This document shows positions 17,702 to 26,559 of a stretch of DNA of 64,000 nt, piece by piece. The stretch spans positions 310,001-374,000 of the forward strand of contig JAHUUL010000001.1 of assembly GCA_019218415.1 (NCBI GenBank), in the 5' to 3' direction. Source of the DNA: Dermabacteraceae bacterium TAE3-ERU27 (GTDB lineage: Bacteria > Actinomycetota > Actinomycetes > Actinomycetales > Dermabacteraceae). The stretch's first letter is position 1, and each line of letters begins with the position of its first letter. Position numbers and translations under genes: made by a program. The notes beneath the pieces were generated by a model. That model searched no databases, was not told where the DNA came from, and saw only the letters and a list, made by a program, of their open reading frames with translations.

Positions 17702-18574
17702 ATGACGATTATTGCGGCGGCTGACGGCTCATCCCTAGGCAACCCCGGCCCGGCTGGCTGGGCCTGGTTTATCGACGAACAGACCTGGGCTGCGGGAGGC
17801 TGGGAACGTGGCACCAACAACATGGGTGAGCTGGAAGCGGTGGCTAACCTGCTGGAGCAGACCTCGGCCACTACCGAGCCGCTGCTGATCCTCTGCGATA
17901 GCCAGTACGTCATCAACAGCGTCACCAAGTGGATGCCCGGCTGGAAACGTAACGGCTGGCGCAAAAAGGATAAAAAGCCCGTTCTCAACGTCGATATTTT
18001 GCAGCGCATAGACGCCCTGCTGGTGGGTCGACAGGTGCGCTTCGAATGGGTAAAGGGCCACGCTGGACACGATCTAAACGAGCGTGCGGATGATCTTGCG
18101 CGCGCAGCCGCCACCGCGTACCAGAGCGGTAGCGAGGTAAAGCGCGGCCCCGGCTACCCGGCGGGAGCCGCCCAGAAGGAGCAGGGCGGGGCTGCGCGGC
18201 AGAGCGTTCCCGGAGAGTGCGAGGATAAAGCTGCACCGGAGGCCTCCGCGCCGGCCTATGCCCAGGACGATCTCTTCGCTTTCAGCACGGTGGGCTGCGT
18301 GACGGGCATGCAGGTAACCCCTGAGCAGGAAGCGCTAGAGGAGACTAAAGAGCTGCTGCTAAACCCCGCCCGCTACGGCGAGATGATCTTCCCGGCCACC
18401 GGGGAGCACCCAGAAATCTCCGGATACGTCACCTGGCACGCTACCGAGCTAGCTCCCGGCATGGTGCTTGTGACGGCGGAAACCGAGGTCGCGGCTTTGA
18501 GCGCAACCTGGGTCAGGGAAAACAGCGAGGGCACGCCGCTGCGGTTGGCGCACCTGCACTGGAGCGCTCTCTAG
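17702..18574 (+). CDS. RNase HI fused to a C-terminal NTF2-like (DUF4440-type) domain
   Basis: 290-aa protein. Residues 1 to about 140 are RNase HI, which cuts RNA in RNA-DNA hybrids; all four catalytic acids are in place (Asp8 in ADGS, Glu43 in MGELEAV, Asp66 in CDSQYV, Asp130 in NERADDLA) with His120 in VKGHAGH. A disordered Gly/Ala/Glu linker (about 140-195) leads to a 90-residue domain beginning 'EALEETKELLLNPARYGE' and ending 'RLAHLHWSAL', which resembles DUF4440/NTF2-like proteins. The second-domain call is weak. It converges on the histidine kinase gene with a 4-base gap. Confidence 0.88.
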   Translation: MTIIAAADGSSLGNPGPAGWAWFIDEQTWAAGGWERGTNNMGELEAVANLLEQTSATTEPLLILCDSQYVINSVTKWMPGWKRNGWRKKDKKPVLNVDILQRIDALLVGRQVRFEWVKGHAGHDLNERADDLARAAATAYQSGSEVKRGPGYPAGAAQKEQGGAARQSVPGECEDKAAPEASAPAYAQDDLFAFSTVGCVTGMQVTPEQEALEETKELLLNPARYGEMIFPATGEHPEISGYVTWHATELAPGMVLVTAETEVAALSATWVRENSEGTPLRLAHLHWSAL

Positions 18575-18578
18575 CCAG

Positions 18579-20141
18579 CTAGTTTTTGACCGTGGTCCGC
18601 TTTGCCTCGTCACTGTTAGGGGCGGGGTGCAAAACCACTCGAAATATTGCTCCGCCACCGGCGGTTTCGTGCACGCTTATGCGGCCTCCGTGCTGCTCCA
18701 CAATCTTCGCTGCGATAGATAGGCCAAGGCCAGATCCGCCGCCCTGGCCAACGGGGCGTTGCCGCGAGGAGTCGGTGCGGTAGAAGCGTTCGAAAATGCG
18801 GGTGCGTTCTTCACGGGAAATGCCTGGGCCGTGGTCACGAACCTCTATCGCGACCATGCCATCGCGCTGTATGCCTACCGTCAGCTCTACCGGGGTGCCA
18901 CTTGGCGTGTGCCGGAAGGTGTTTCCCACCAAGTTTGAGAATACCTGGCGCAGAGAAGCCTCGTTTGCGAGCACTATCACCGGTTCGGCATCCCCCGATA
19001 CGGGCAGGCCGGACAGGTTGCATATCGTCACCTGCCTGCTGGGATCGAGCGCGCGCAGGTCTTGCGCGCTGTCCGTGACAGTCTTCATTACGTCCAGGGG
19101 TTTCAGTTCCAGGTGAGGATTATCCTCCAGGCGTGCCAAACGGAGAAGATCCTCCACCAGGCTCCCCATCCGCCTGGCCTCGTCCTCTATCCGTTTGATG
19201 GCCGACTCTACCTCGGTGTCCGTGTTTAGCGCGCCCATGCGGTAAAGCTCCCCGAAACCGCGAATCACGGCCAGGGGAGTGCGTAGCTCGTGGGAAGCGT
19301 CGGCCACGAACTGCCGCATTTTGGCCTCTGAACGGGTAGCCCGTGCCTCCGACTCGGCCTGCGAGGAAAAGGCCTTTTCGATCTGTACCAGCATCTCGTT
19401 GAGGGAGACTGACAGATGGTGCACCTCGTAGGAAGAGGTGGTTACGGGAACGCGCTTTCCTAGATCGCCGCGGGCGATGTGACCGGCTGCGATCTCCATG
19501 TCCTGCAGAGGAGAAAGCGAACGGTGCGTCACGAAACCGCCGATGCCCACGCCGACCAGTACCACCAGCGAACCGGTTACGAGCACCGCCATGCCCATGG
19601 TGCGCATGTTTGCATCCAGGCTTCTAAGCGGTATCGCCAGGTACACCGAGCTGGGGTGCGGCGCGTTAGGTAGTTCGGTAGCGATCACCCGCCAGCGCTG
19701 GTCATTCTTGTCAGAAACCGTGAAAGGGTGTTTTTCCAGCGCTTTTACTTCTTCTAGGGAGAGGTCTGGCAGCTCGATGGTGGGCGGGGGTGCCCCCGCC
19801 TCCTTGCGGTGAATGCGCTGTTCAAGATTCCCGTTTTCCCGGTGAAACTCGACTATGAAGTCGACCGGAGAATAGCTGGACTCGGTGGTGTATTTATTGA
19901 CGGCCACCATCGGTCGCTCGCTCTTATGCGCGATATCGACGATGACGTCTATCCCTCTGGCGAGATCGTTGTCTATCGTTCCCAGCAGGGTGCGTTGGAG
20001 CAGGAACAGTGAGGTGAGGCCCGTGATCAAGGTGCCCGCTACCAGCAGTAGCACTATCAGGCTGACTATCCGGGTCCAAAGGGATACCGGATGAGTGGAG
20101 TCTGTCAGGTTAGAGGCATATAGAGACGGGCGCAGCACCAT
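18579..20141 (-). CDS. Two-component sensor histidine kinase
   Basis: 520-aa membrane kinase. Helices at about residues 22-48 and 180-203 flank an extracellular domain of about 130 residues. HAMP (about 203-256) is followed by the dimerisation motif DASHELRTPLAVI with phospho-acceptor His284, then the ATPase domain with N-box-like 'LVGNTFRHTP', 'VRDHGPGIS' and 'GGGSGLGLSIA'. The layout resembles the TcrY/TrcS-MprB group of actinobacteria. Starts immediately after the response-regulator stop. The signal it senses is not apparent. Confidence 0.94.
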   Translation of the reverse strand: MVLRPSLYASNLTDSTHPVSLWTRIVSLIVLLLVAGTLITGLTSLFLLQRTLLGTIDNDLARGIDVIVDIAHKSERPMVAVNKYTTESSYSPVDFIVEFHRENGNLEQRIHRKEAGAPPPTIELPDLSLEEVKALEKHPFTVSDKNDQRWRVIATELPNAPHPSSVYLAIPLRSLDANMRTMGMAVLVTGSLVVLVGVGIGGFVTHRSLSPLQDMEIAAGHIARGDLGKRVPVTTSSYEVHHLSVSLNEMLVQIEKAFSSQAESEARATRSEAKMRQFVADASHELRTPLAVIRGFGELYRMGALNTDTEVESAIKRIEDEARRMGSLVEDLLRLARLEDNPHLELKPLDVMKTVTDSAQDLRALDPSRQVTICNLSGLPVSGDAEPVIVLANEASLRQVFSNLVGNTFRHTPSGTPVELTVGIQRDGMVAIEVRDHGPGISREERTRIFERFYRTDSSRQRPVGQGGGSGLGLSIAAKIVEQHGGRISVHETAGGGAIFRVVLHPAPNSDEAKRTTVKN

Positions 20142-20861
20142 TTATTGGGAATCTGGGTTTACCGGGCGCAGCACGTAGCCGACACCACGCTTGGTGTGGA
20201 TCATCGGCTCTCCAATCACATCGATCTTGCGGCGCAAATACGAAATGTAGGACTCCACAATACCGACTTCGCCCGACCAGTCGTAATCCCAGACATGGTC
20301 CAGAATCTGCGCCTTCGACACCACCCTGCCGGAGTTCAGCATCAGATAACGCAGGAGCTTGAACTCGGTCGGAGAAAGATCGATCGGGGTCCCGGCGCGG
20401 GTAACGTCGTGGCTGTCTTCGTCGAGGCGGAGGTCCCCGACGGTCAGGCCGCTACCCTCCGTGGTATCTAGCGGCGACGCCGTGCGGCGCAGGATGGCGC
20501 GAATCCGCGCCACCACCTCTTCGAGGCTGAATGGCTTGGTTACGTAGTCGTCCCCGCCGATCGTGAGCCCCGCTACCTTGTCCTTGGTTTCGTCGCGCGC
20601 CGTCAAAAAGAGCACGGGGTAGTGCTCGCCGCGTTCGCGCAGACGCCGAGTAATCGTGAAGCCGTCCATGTCGGGAAGCATGACGTCGAGCACGATGAGA
20701 TCCGGGCTTAGGTCCGCTGCCATGCGCAGGGCGTCGTTGCCGCCCCCGGCAGTGAAAACCTCGAACCCGGCAAAACGTAGCGAAGTTGCCAAAAGTTCGC
20801 GGATGTTGGGCTCGTCATCAACGACGAGGAGTCGTGCTTCGTGAGCTTGCTCGGTGGTCAT
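20142..20861 (-). CDS. OmpR/PhoB-family response regulator
   Basis: 239-aa DNA-binding regulator: receiver domain (about 11-125) with acidic pair Asp15/Asp16, phospho-acceptor Asp59 in LIVLDVMLPDMDG and Lys in 'DDYVTKPF'; winged-helix domain (about 140-232) with 'LSPTEFKLLRYLMLNSG' and 'YISYLRRKID'. Resembles TcrX/TrcR. It precedes its kinase with no gap. Promoter expected in the 60-base gap 20862-20921. Confidence 0.95.
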   Translation of the reverse strand: MTTEQAHEARLLVVDDEPNIRELLATSLRFAGFEVFTAGGGNDALRMAADLSPDLIVLDVMLPDMDGFTITRRLRERGEHYPVLFLTARDETKDKVAGLTIGGDDYVTKPFSLEEVVARIRAILRRTASPLDTTEGSGLTVGDLRLDEDSHDVTRAGTPIDLSPTEFKLLRYLMLNSGRVVSKAQILDHVWDYDWSGEVGIVESYISYLRRKIDVIGEPMIHTKRGVGYVLRPVNPDSQ

Positions 20862-20921
20862 CTCTACAGTTTCGTATCGGTAAATGAAATTAACCTGTGA
20901 GAAGACTGTATGAGTCGTGTA

Positions 20922-21338
20922 TCAATTCGCAGCTTTGAGCAATTTCTCTTGGTACTTGCGAATCTTGCGCAGCTGTCGGCGCATCTGGAACATGCGCACC
21001 GAGCCGACCAGCGCCATTACCAGCGCGCCCGCGATTGCTGCCAGCAGCATGGCTACGCCGAGGGGAAGCTCAAAGCCGTAGTTGAAATAGGTGAACGTGG
21101 CCGGGGTGTTGTTCTGCACGATGAAGATGAGCAGCAGAATCATCACAATTGCGCCGACGATCAGGGCTGCCCAGGTGGCCGCCGTACGGCCGCCCGAAGG
21201 GGCCGCGGGAAGCTCTAGTTCCGGCTTGTGCGCGGGCTTAGCTGCCTGCGATTCGGCCGCCGCCGGTGCTTTGGCGGCAGCGGGCGCGGTCTCGTGAGAG
21301 ACGGTGGGGGTTTCGTCGGGCAGCTGGGGGGAGGTCAT
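20922..21338 (-). CDS. LapA-domain (DUF1049) membrane protein
   Basis: 138-aa protein: an Ala/Pro/Lys-rich N-terminus of about 50 residues, two membrane helices (about 54-75 and 90-113) joined by the LapA pattern 'FIVQNNTPATFTYFNYGFELPLG' in outline, and a basic coiled C-terminal helix (QMRRQLRKIRKYQEKLLKA). LapA-like proteins help assemble envelope material in Gram-negatives; the role in actinobacteria is unknown. The gap 21339-21463 separates it from divergent gnd. Confidence 0.85.
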   Translation of the reverse strand: MTSPQLPDETPTVSHETAPAAAKAPAAAESQAAKPAHKPELELPAAPSGGRTAATWAALIVGAIVMILLLIFIVQNNTPATFTYFNYGFELPLGVAMLLAAIAGALVMALVGSVRMFQMRRQLRKIRKYQEKLLKAAN

Positions 21339-21463
21339 TTGGCGTCCTTGGGAAATGGGAAATAAGAAAACTGATTTGCCTCCACTTTAGCCGCCCCCTG
21401 TAGCGGCTGGGCAACGTGCGCCTAGAATAAATATGACCAATCGTCTTTCGTTTAGGAGCCAAC

Positions 21464-22921
21464 ATGGTTGAGTTCAGTCCTTCCCCCGCTAGCAGTGCAG
21501 ACATCGGCGTTACCGGCATGGCGGTGATGGGGTCCAACCTGGCCCGCAACCTGGCCCGCAACGGCTTCAAGGTGGCGATCCACAACCGCAGCACCGGAAA
21601 GACCAAGGCTGTCATGGACGCGCACGGGGATGAGGGCCAGTTCTTCCCGGCCGAAACCATGGACGACTTCGTTAATTCCCTGCAGAAGCCCCGCGTCGCC
21701 CTGATCATGGTGAAGGCCGGCCCCGCCACCGACGCCGTGATTGAGGAACTCGCCTCTCGGATGGAAGAGGGCGACATCATCGTGGACTGCGGTAACTCCC
21801 TCTTCAGCGACACCCGCCGCCGCGAGGCCGCCCTGCGCGAGCGCGGCCTGCACTTCGTCGGCGCCGGAGTTTCCGGCGGCGAGGAGGGCGCGCTTAACGG
21901 CCCCTCGATCATGCCCGGCGGCACCGTAGAGTCCTACGACCGCCTCGGCCCGATGTTCGAGAAGATTTCCGCGCAGGTAAACGGCGAACCCTGCTGCACC
22001 CACGTGGGTGCCGACGGTGCCGGACACTTCGTGAAGATGGTGCACAACGGCATCGAATACGCCGACATGCAGGTTATCTCCGAGGCTTACGACATCATGT
22101 CGCGCGCCCTCGGAATGAGCGCCGCCGAAATCGCCGAGGTGTTCGCCGCCTGGAACCAGGGACCGCTCGAGTCCTACCTGGTGGAGATCACCGCCGAGGT
22201 GCTCGCGCACGTAGACCCCAAGACGAAGCAGGCCTTCGTTGACATCGTGGCCGACCGTGCGGGACAGAAGGGGACCGGCGCCTGGACCGTGCAGACCGCC
22301 CTCGACCTCGGGGTTCCGGTCACCGGTATCGCCGAGGCAACCTTTGCCCGCGCGGTCTCCGGTTCCGTGCCGCAGCGCACCGCGGCCCTGTCGGCCCTGC
22401 CCGCGCTCGCCGAGGATGTTGCGATCGAGGACCGCGCCGCCTTCATCGAGGATCTGCGCAAGTCCCTCTACGCCTCCAAGCTGGTCGCCTACTCGCAGGG
22501 CTTCGACGAGATCAACGCTGCCGCCGAGGAATACGGCTGGGCTATCGACCGTGGCGCCATGGCGCGTATCTGGCGCGGTGGCTGCATCATCCGCGCCCGC
22601 TTCCTGGATCGCATTACGGAGGCCTACGAGCGTAACCCGCAGCTGCCCCTGCTGCTGGCCGACGAATACTTCACCAAGGAAATTTCCGATGTGGTTCCGG
22701 CCTGGCGTCGCGTGGTTTCCTTCGCTGCGCGCGCGGGCTTCCCGGTGCCGGTGTTCGCCTCCACCCTGTCCTACTACGACGCGATTCGCTCCGAGCGTCT
22801 CCCCGCAGCCCTGATCCAGGCGCAGCGCGACTTCTTCGGTGCGCACACCTACCAGCGCATCGACCGCGAGGGAACCTTCCACACCCTGTGGAGCGGCGAC
22901 CGCAGCGAGGTGCAGGAGTAA
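21464..22921 (+). CDS. gnd: 6-phosphogluconate dehydrogenase, decarboxylating
   Basis: Oxidative decarboxylation of 6-phosphogluconate to ribulose 5-phosphate with NADP+, in the pentose phosphate pathway. 485 aa, close to the usual 470-480. The N-terminal nucleotide fold has IGVTGMAVMGSNLARN; substrate residues lie in 'GAGVSGGEEGALNGPSIMPGG' in outline and 'GHFVKMVHNGIEY' (catalytic Lys); the all-helical C-terminal domain runs to 'YQRIDREGTFHTLW'. ATG 21464 has TAGGAG upstream. A long GC hairpin follows at 22942. Confidence 0.98.
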   Translation: MVEFSPSPASSADIGVTGMAVMGSNLARNLARNGFKVAIHNRSTGKTKAVMDAHGDEGQFFPAETMDDFVNSLQKPRVALIMVKAGPATDAVIEELASRMEEGDIIVDCGNSLFSDTRRREAALRERGLHFVGAGVSGGEEGALNGPSIMPGGTVESYDRLGPMFEKISAQVNGEPCCTHVGADGAGHFVKMVHNGIEYADMQVISEAYDIMSRALGMSAAEIAEVFAAWNQGPLESYLVEITAEVLAHVDPKTKQAFVDIVADRAGQKGTGAWTVQTALDLGVPVTGIAEATFARAVSGSVPQRTAALSALPALAEDVAIEDRAAFIEDLRKSLYASKLVAYSQGFDEINAAAEEYGWAIDRGAMARIWRGGCIIRARFLDRITEAYERNPQLPLLLADEYFTKEISDVVPAWRRVVSFAARAGFPVPVFASTLSYYDAIRSERLPAALIQAQRDFFGAHTYQRIDREGTFHTLWSGDRSEVQE

Positions 22922-22941
22922 CCCGCACCCCGCGCGCCAGC

Positions 22942-22987
22942 GCGAATCCGTGCGGCCGCCTATGAACGGTGGCCGCACGGGGTTCGC
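22942..22987 (+). terminator. GC-rich hairpin after gnd
   Basis: GCGAA-TCCGTGCGGCC pairs with GGCCGCACGGGGTTCGC across a 13-base loop, with one bulge. No T tract follows, so termination may be inefficient. Confidence 0.6.
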
Positions 22988-23048
22988 GCAGGCATTTCGG
23001 GGCGGTATAAAATCTAAAGCGCGGCGGTTGTTCAGCAACGCGGCGTTT

Positions 23049-23124
23049 GCCCCTCTAGCCCAACGGTAGAGGCAGAGGACTTAAAATCCTTGTGTTCCGG
23101 GTTCGAATCCCGGGAGGGGTACCA
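23049..23124 (+). tRNA. tRNA with UAA anticodon, short variable loop (nominally Leu)
   Basis: 76 bases including an encoded CCA. Acceptor stem GCCCCTC pairs with GAGGGGT (one G-U), D stem GCC/GGC with a 10-base loop containing GGTAGA, anticodon stem GAGGA/TCCTT with loop CTTAAAA (anticodon TAA), T arm CCGGG-TTCGAAT-CCCGG, discriminator A. The variable region is only five bases (GTGTT), whereas bacterial tRNA-Leu is normally class II with a long arm. The three-pair D stem and A73 are leucine-like. Identity is therefore uncertain. Confidence 0.88.
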
Positions 23125-23208
23125 TTTACCAGAGAAAACGCTGGTTATGCGGGGTTTTCTGCGGAGCGATGTGCTCCGTGAGCGCAGTGTCAGAACGCGA
23201 GGGATGGT

Positions 23209-23946
23209 GTGGCACAGGTGACCAACACGCCGGGAGCACAGTGCCTAACCGCTCGGATCGACGCCGTGCTGGCACGCATAGCTGGGGCAGCGCAAGATGC
23301 CGGGCGCGACCCGGGAACGGTGCGGCTGGTGCTCGCCAGCAAAACCCGCTCCCCGCAGGAAATACGGACGGCTCTCGAATACCTATCCGGGCTGGGAATA
23401 AGCCCCGTGACGGGAGAGAACCGGGTGCAGGAGCTCGCGAAGCACTCCGACCTCGCAGACATCCCCTACGAACTGCACATGATCGGGCATCTGCAGCGCA
23501 ATAAGCTCTCCCATGCCATGCGCAGTTGCAGCATGATCCACAGCCTGGACAGGGAAAGCCTGCTCACGGCGGTGCTCAGAAGGCACGGGGAAGAGCCCGC
23601 TGCCACCCCTAGCGTGCTGCTCCAAGTGAATACATCGGGTGAGGCCAGCAAAGGCGGCTTCGCGCCGGAGCATGAACTGCTGGCCGACGCAGCCGGGCGC
23701 CTGCTTGAGGCGGGCGTGCCGCTGCGCGGACTGATGACCATTGGCGCGCGTAGTGCCGACCTCGGCCGCGTGCGCGCCTCCCTGGCGCTGCTGCGGCAGC
23801 TGCGCGACGAGCTGGCGCTGCCCGAAGTGCGGGAGCTATCTATGGGGATGAGCGGCGACCTCGAACTAGCCATAGCGGAGGGGGCGAGTCTGGTGCGGGT
23901 CGGCTCTGCCGTGTTTGGCCCTCGCACGGCTCAGCCCGGGGCGTAA
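23209..23946 (+). CDS. YggS/PLPBP family pyridoxal-phosphate homeostasis protein
   Basis: 245-aa single-domain TIM-barrel PLP carrier that balances cellular pyridoxal phosphate; no enzyme activity is established. Lys45 in LVLASKT is the Schiff-base residue. Family motifs follow: 'GENRVQEL', 'ELHMIGHLQRNK', 'LLQVNTSGEASKGGF' and the phosphate loop 'LSMGMSGDLELAI'. GTG 23209 has GAGGGA just upstream. It lies about 85 bases after the tRNA. In many actinobacteria it neighbours cell-division genes, but not here. Confidence 0.94.
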   Translation: MAQVTNTPGAQCLTARIDAVLARIAGAAQDAGRDPGTVRLVLASKTRSPQEIRTALEYLSGLGISPVTGENRVQELAKHSDLADIPYELHMIGHLQRNKLSHAMRSCSMIHSLDRESLLTAVLRRHGEEPAATPSVLLQVNTSGEASKGGFAPEHELLADAAGRLLEAGVPLRGLMTIGARSADLGRVRASLALLRQLRDELALPEVRELSMGMSGDLELAIAEGASLVRVGSAVFGPRTAQPGA

Positions 23947-24037
23947 AACGTAGCTAACCGCCCTGTCAACGGGTAATATCGAACGTCAATGGCGTCGGCG
24001 TCTTAGGCGTCATTCCAACCACTTATATGGAGGCCCC

Positions 24038-24952
24038 GTGGCACGTCACAACACTGTCCTCGGCAACGACAAGCGATTCCAGCCGAACCCTTACGCAGAT
24101 TTTTCCGCGCAGCGGCGCGACGCGGCACCTCAGTACCAGTACCCGCAGCAGTCGGCCCCCCAGTACGGCCAGGCTGCCCCGCAGCAGCCTTCCGCAGAAG
24201 AGCTGAACATGATGTACGCCCGCCCGGCGGCAAACAGCTACGACACGGACAGGATGTCTTACGATGACGTCCTCTCTAAGTCGAGCATCGTCTTCGGCGT
24301 AATCACGCTGCTCGCCCTCGCCACCGCTTCGCTGCCTTTCATCACCGGCATCCTGGGGATGGGGCAGCAAGTAGGGTACGGGCTTGCTTCTATTGCCACC
24401 TTCGTGGGCATGATCGGTGCCCTCGTAATTGGTCTGATCGCCGCCTTCAAGCGCGTGAGCGGCCCAGGGCTGGTGCTCACCTACTCGGTGTTCGAGGGCA
24501 TGTTCCTCGGCGGTATCAGCATGTTCTTTGAGGCCAGCTACCCCGGTATCGTGCTGCAGGCGGTCATCGCCACCCTGGCGACCTCCGGCGCCGTGCTGCT
24601 GCTGTTCCGTTCCGGCAAGGTGCGTACCAGCCCCCTCATGAACAAGATCTTCTTCGTGGCGATGCTCGGCTACCTGCTGTTTAGCCTGGTAAACCTGGTA
24701 CTCATGCTGACCGGTGTGGTGGGCGGAGAATTCGGCCTGCGCTCCGGCGTGTTCGGTCTGGTTATCGGCGCGATCGCGGTACTGATGGCCTCCTACTCGC
24801 TCGTGATGGACTTCGAGGACATCAAGAACGGCGTAAACAACGGCGTTCCCCGCAACACCGCCTGGCTGTGCGCATTCAGCCTCGCCGTCACCATCGTCTG
24901 GATGTACGTCGAGTTCCTGCGCCTCTTCGCTATCTTGCGTAGCAACGACTAA
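24038..24952 (+). CDS. Bax inhibitor-1/YccA family membrane protein
   Basis: 304-aa protein: a polar Gln/Pro/Ala/Tyr-rich N-terminus of about 85 residues, then seven hydrophobic helices. 'FKRVSGPGLVLTYSVFEGMFLGGIS' in outline and the closing 'SLVMDFEDIKNGVNNG' match the actinobacterial Bax1-I group, whose conserved Asp pair near the last helices is involved in pH-linked ion leak in characterised homologs. Followed by a strong hairpin at 24987. Physiological role unknown. Confidence 0.9.
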   Translation: MARHNTVLGNDKRFQPNPYADFSAQRRDAAPQYQYPQQSAPQYGQAAPQQPSAEELNMMYARPAANSYDTDRMSYDDVLSKSSIVFGVITLLALATASLPFITGILGMGQQVGYGLASIATFVGMIGALVIGLIAAFKRVSGPGLVLTYSVFEGMFLGGISMFFEASYPGIVLQAVIATLATSGAVLLLFRSGKVRTSPLMNKIFFVAMLGYLLFSLVNLVLMLTGVVGGEFGLRSGVFGLVIGAIAVLMASYSLVMDFEDIKNGVNNGVPRNTAWLCAFSLAVTIVWMYVEFLRLFAILRSND

Positions 24953-24985
24953 CGCACGGGGTAACTCCCGGTAAAACGAAACGAT

Positions 24986-25027
24986 TAGTGCGGCGTTCCC
25001 GTTAGGGGGACGCCGCACTACTCTTAT
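24986..25027 (+). terminator. Rho-independent terminator after the Bax1-I gene
   Basis: TAGTGCGGCGT (24986-24996) pairs perfectly with ACGCCGCACTA (25010-25020), with further TCCC/GGGG pairing inside, followed by CTCTTATT. Confidence 0.9.
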
Positions 25028-25059
25028 TGCTAGCAAACTAAGTAATAGGAGATAGCGCC

Positions 25060-26559
25060 TTGCTGGTCTGGATAGAGTTCTTTTTCGCCTGGATGATGGA
25101 ACACACCGGAGTGATCTTCACGGGCTTCCTTTTCGCGCTCGACATTTCTTTGCGCATAGCCGCCCTGATAGTGGTGCCCCGCAACCGGCGGCCCGGCTCT
25201 GCGATGGCCTGGCTGTTCGCTATCTTTCTGCTGCCGTTCGTGGGGTTCCCCCTCTACCTGCTGCTCGGGCGTACCGAATTACCCAAGAAACGGCGGGTCA
25301 AACAGCAGGCGGTAAACCAGCTCATGCGGGAGCGTTCGCAAAACATTAAAGACGCCGAGCTGGATACGGATTCCCCCTCCTGGCTCCAGTCGGCTGTGCA
25401 GTTGAACCGTTCCCTCGGGGCGTTCAGCCTCACGGGGAACAATTCCGCCGACCTTTTTACCGACTACAACGACACCATCCAGCGCATGGCTAACGACGTG
25501 CGCACGGCCCAGCGCTTCGTGCACGTGGAGTTCTACACCGCCTGCTACGACGAGGTGACGGAAGATTTCTTCCGCGCGCTCGCCGAGGTACGCGAGAGGG
25601 GCGTCGCGGTGCGCTTCCTCTACGACCACCTCGGATCGTTCACGCACTGGCAGGGCTACCGCAAAATGCTGCGCTTCCTGGACGAGATCGGTGCGGAACA
25701 TTATCCGATGATGCCCCTTAAGCCTTTCAGCGACGGCGCATTCCAGCGGCCTGACCTGCGCAATCATCGCAAGATCTTTGTGGTTGACGGTGAGATCGGA
25801 TGGATGGGCAGCCAAAACCTGATCTCGCGCGATTACAACAGCCGGAAAAACATACGCCGCGGACTGAAATGGCAGGAAACCATGGGTCGTTTCCGGGGCC
25901 CGGTGGTAGAGGAAATGAACCTGCTGTTCGCCACCGACTGGTTCTATGAATCGGGCGAGATCCTGCCGGGGGACATCCTGCTTCCCGGTACGGGTGATTC
26001 CTCAGGCAGCTACGAGGCCCAACTAGTGCCGTCGGGCCCCGGCTTCGTGCAAGAAAATAACCTGGCGCTGTTTAACCAGCTGATCTACGGGGCGCAGAAA
26101 AAGATCTGTGCCGTCAGCCCCTACTTCGTTCCCGACGAGTCGATGCTGGCCGCCCTCGTGACGGCGGCCCGGCGCGGGGTGGAGGTGGAGTTGATCGTGT
26201 CCGAGATCGGCGATCAGTTCCTGGTATTCCACGCCCAGCGCTCCTACTACGAGACTCTGCTGAACGCCGGCGTGAAAATCCTGATGTACAAGGCGCCCTA
26301 CATCCTGCACGCAAAGCACCTGAGCGTGGACGAATCGGTGGCCGTGATCGGCAGTTCCAACATGGACATGCGTTCGTTCCTGCTGGATATGGAATCCTCC
26401 CTGATGGTGGGTGGGCGCGACTTCCTGCAAAAGCTGCACGAGGTGGAGGACCGCTACCGTACGGCGAGCCGCGAACTCACCCGGGAGGAGTGGGAAGCGC
26501 GGCCCGCGCTCTCTCGCTACCTAGATAACCTTTGCAGGCTCGCCTCCGCGATCGTCTAA
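25060..26559 (+). CDS. Cardiolipin synthase (phospholipase D superfamily)
   Basis: Joins two phosphatidylglycerol molecules to cardiolipin. 499 aa. Two N-terminal helices (about 13-35 and 45-67) anchor it; two PLD catalytic HxK-type motifs follow, 'NHRKIFVVDGEIGWMGSQN' (about 234-252) and 'HAKHLSVDESVAVIGSSNMD' (about 421-440). TTG 25060 has AGGAG eight bases upstream, and the hydrophobic start agrees. Converges with and overlaps by four bases the next gene. Confidence 0.95.
   Translation: MLVWIEFFFAWMMEHTGVIFTGFLFALDISLRIAALIVVPRNRRPGSAMAWLFAIFLLPFVGFPLYLLLGRTELPKKRRVKQQAVNQLMRERSQNIKDAELDTDSPSWLQSAVQLNRSLGAFSLTGNNSADLFTDYNDTIQRMANDVRTAQRFVHVEFYTACYDEVTEDFFRALAEVRERGVAVRFLYDHLGSFTHWQGYRKMLRFLDEIGAEHYPMMPLKPFSDGAFQRPDLRNHRKIFVVDGEIGWMGSQNLISRDYNSRKNIRRGLKWQETMGRFRGPVVEEMNLLFATDWFYESGEILPGDILLPGTGDSSGSYEAQLVPSGPGFVQENNLALFNQLIYGAQKKICAVSPYFVPDESMLAALVTAARRGVEVELIVSEIGDQFLVFHAQRSYYETLLNAGVKILMYKAPYILHAKHLSVDESVAVIGSSNMDMRSFLLDMESSLMVGGRDFLQKLHEVEDRYRTASRELTREEWEARPALSRYLDNLCRLASAIV

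Noticed and set aside
21452-23038. 528-aa leftward frame opposite gnd
   Set aside because: Pure antisense of 6-phosphogluconate dehydrogenase; Gly/His/Val-rich composition typical of shadow frames.
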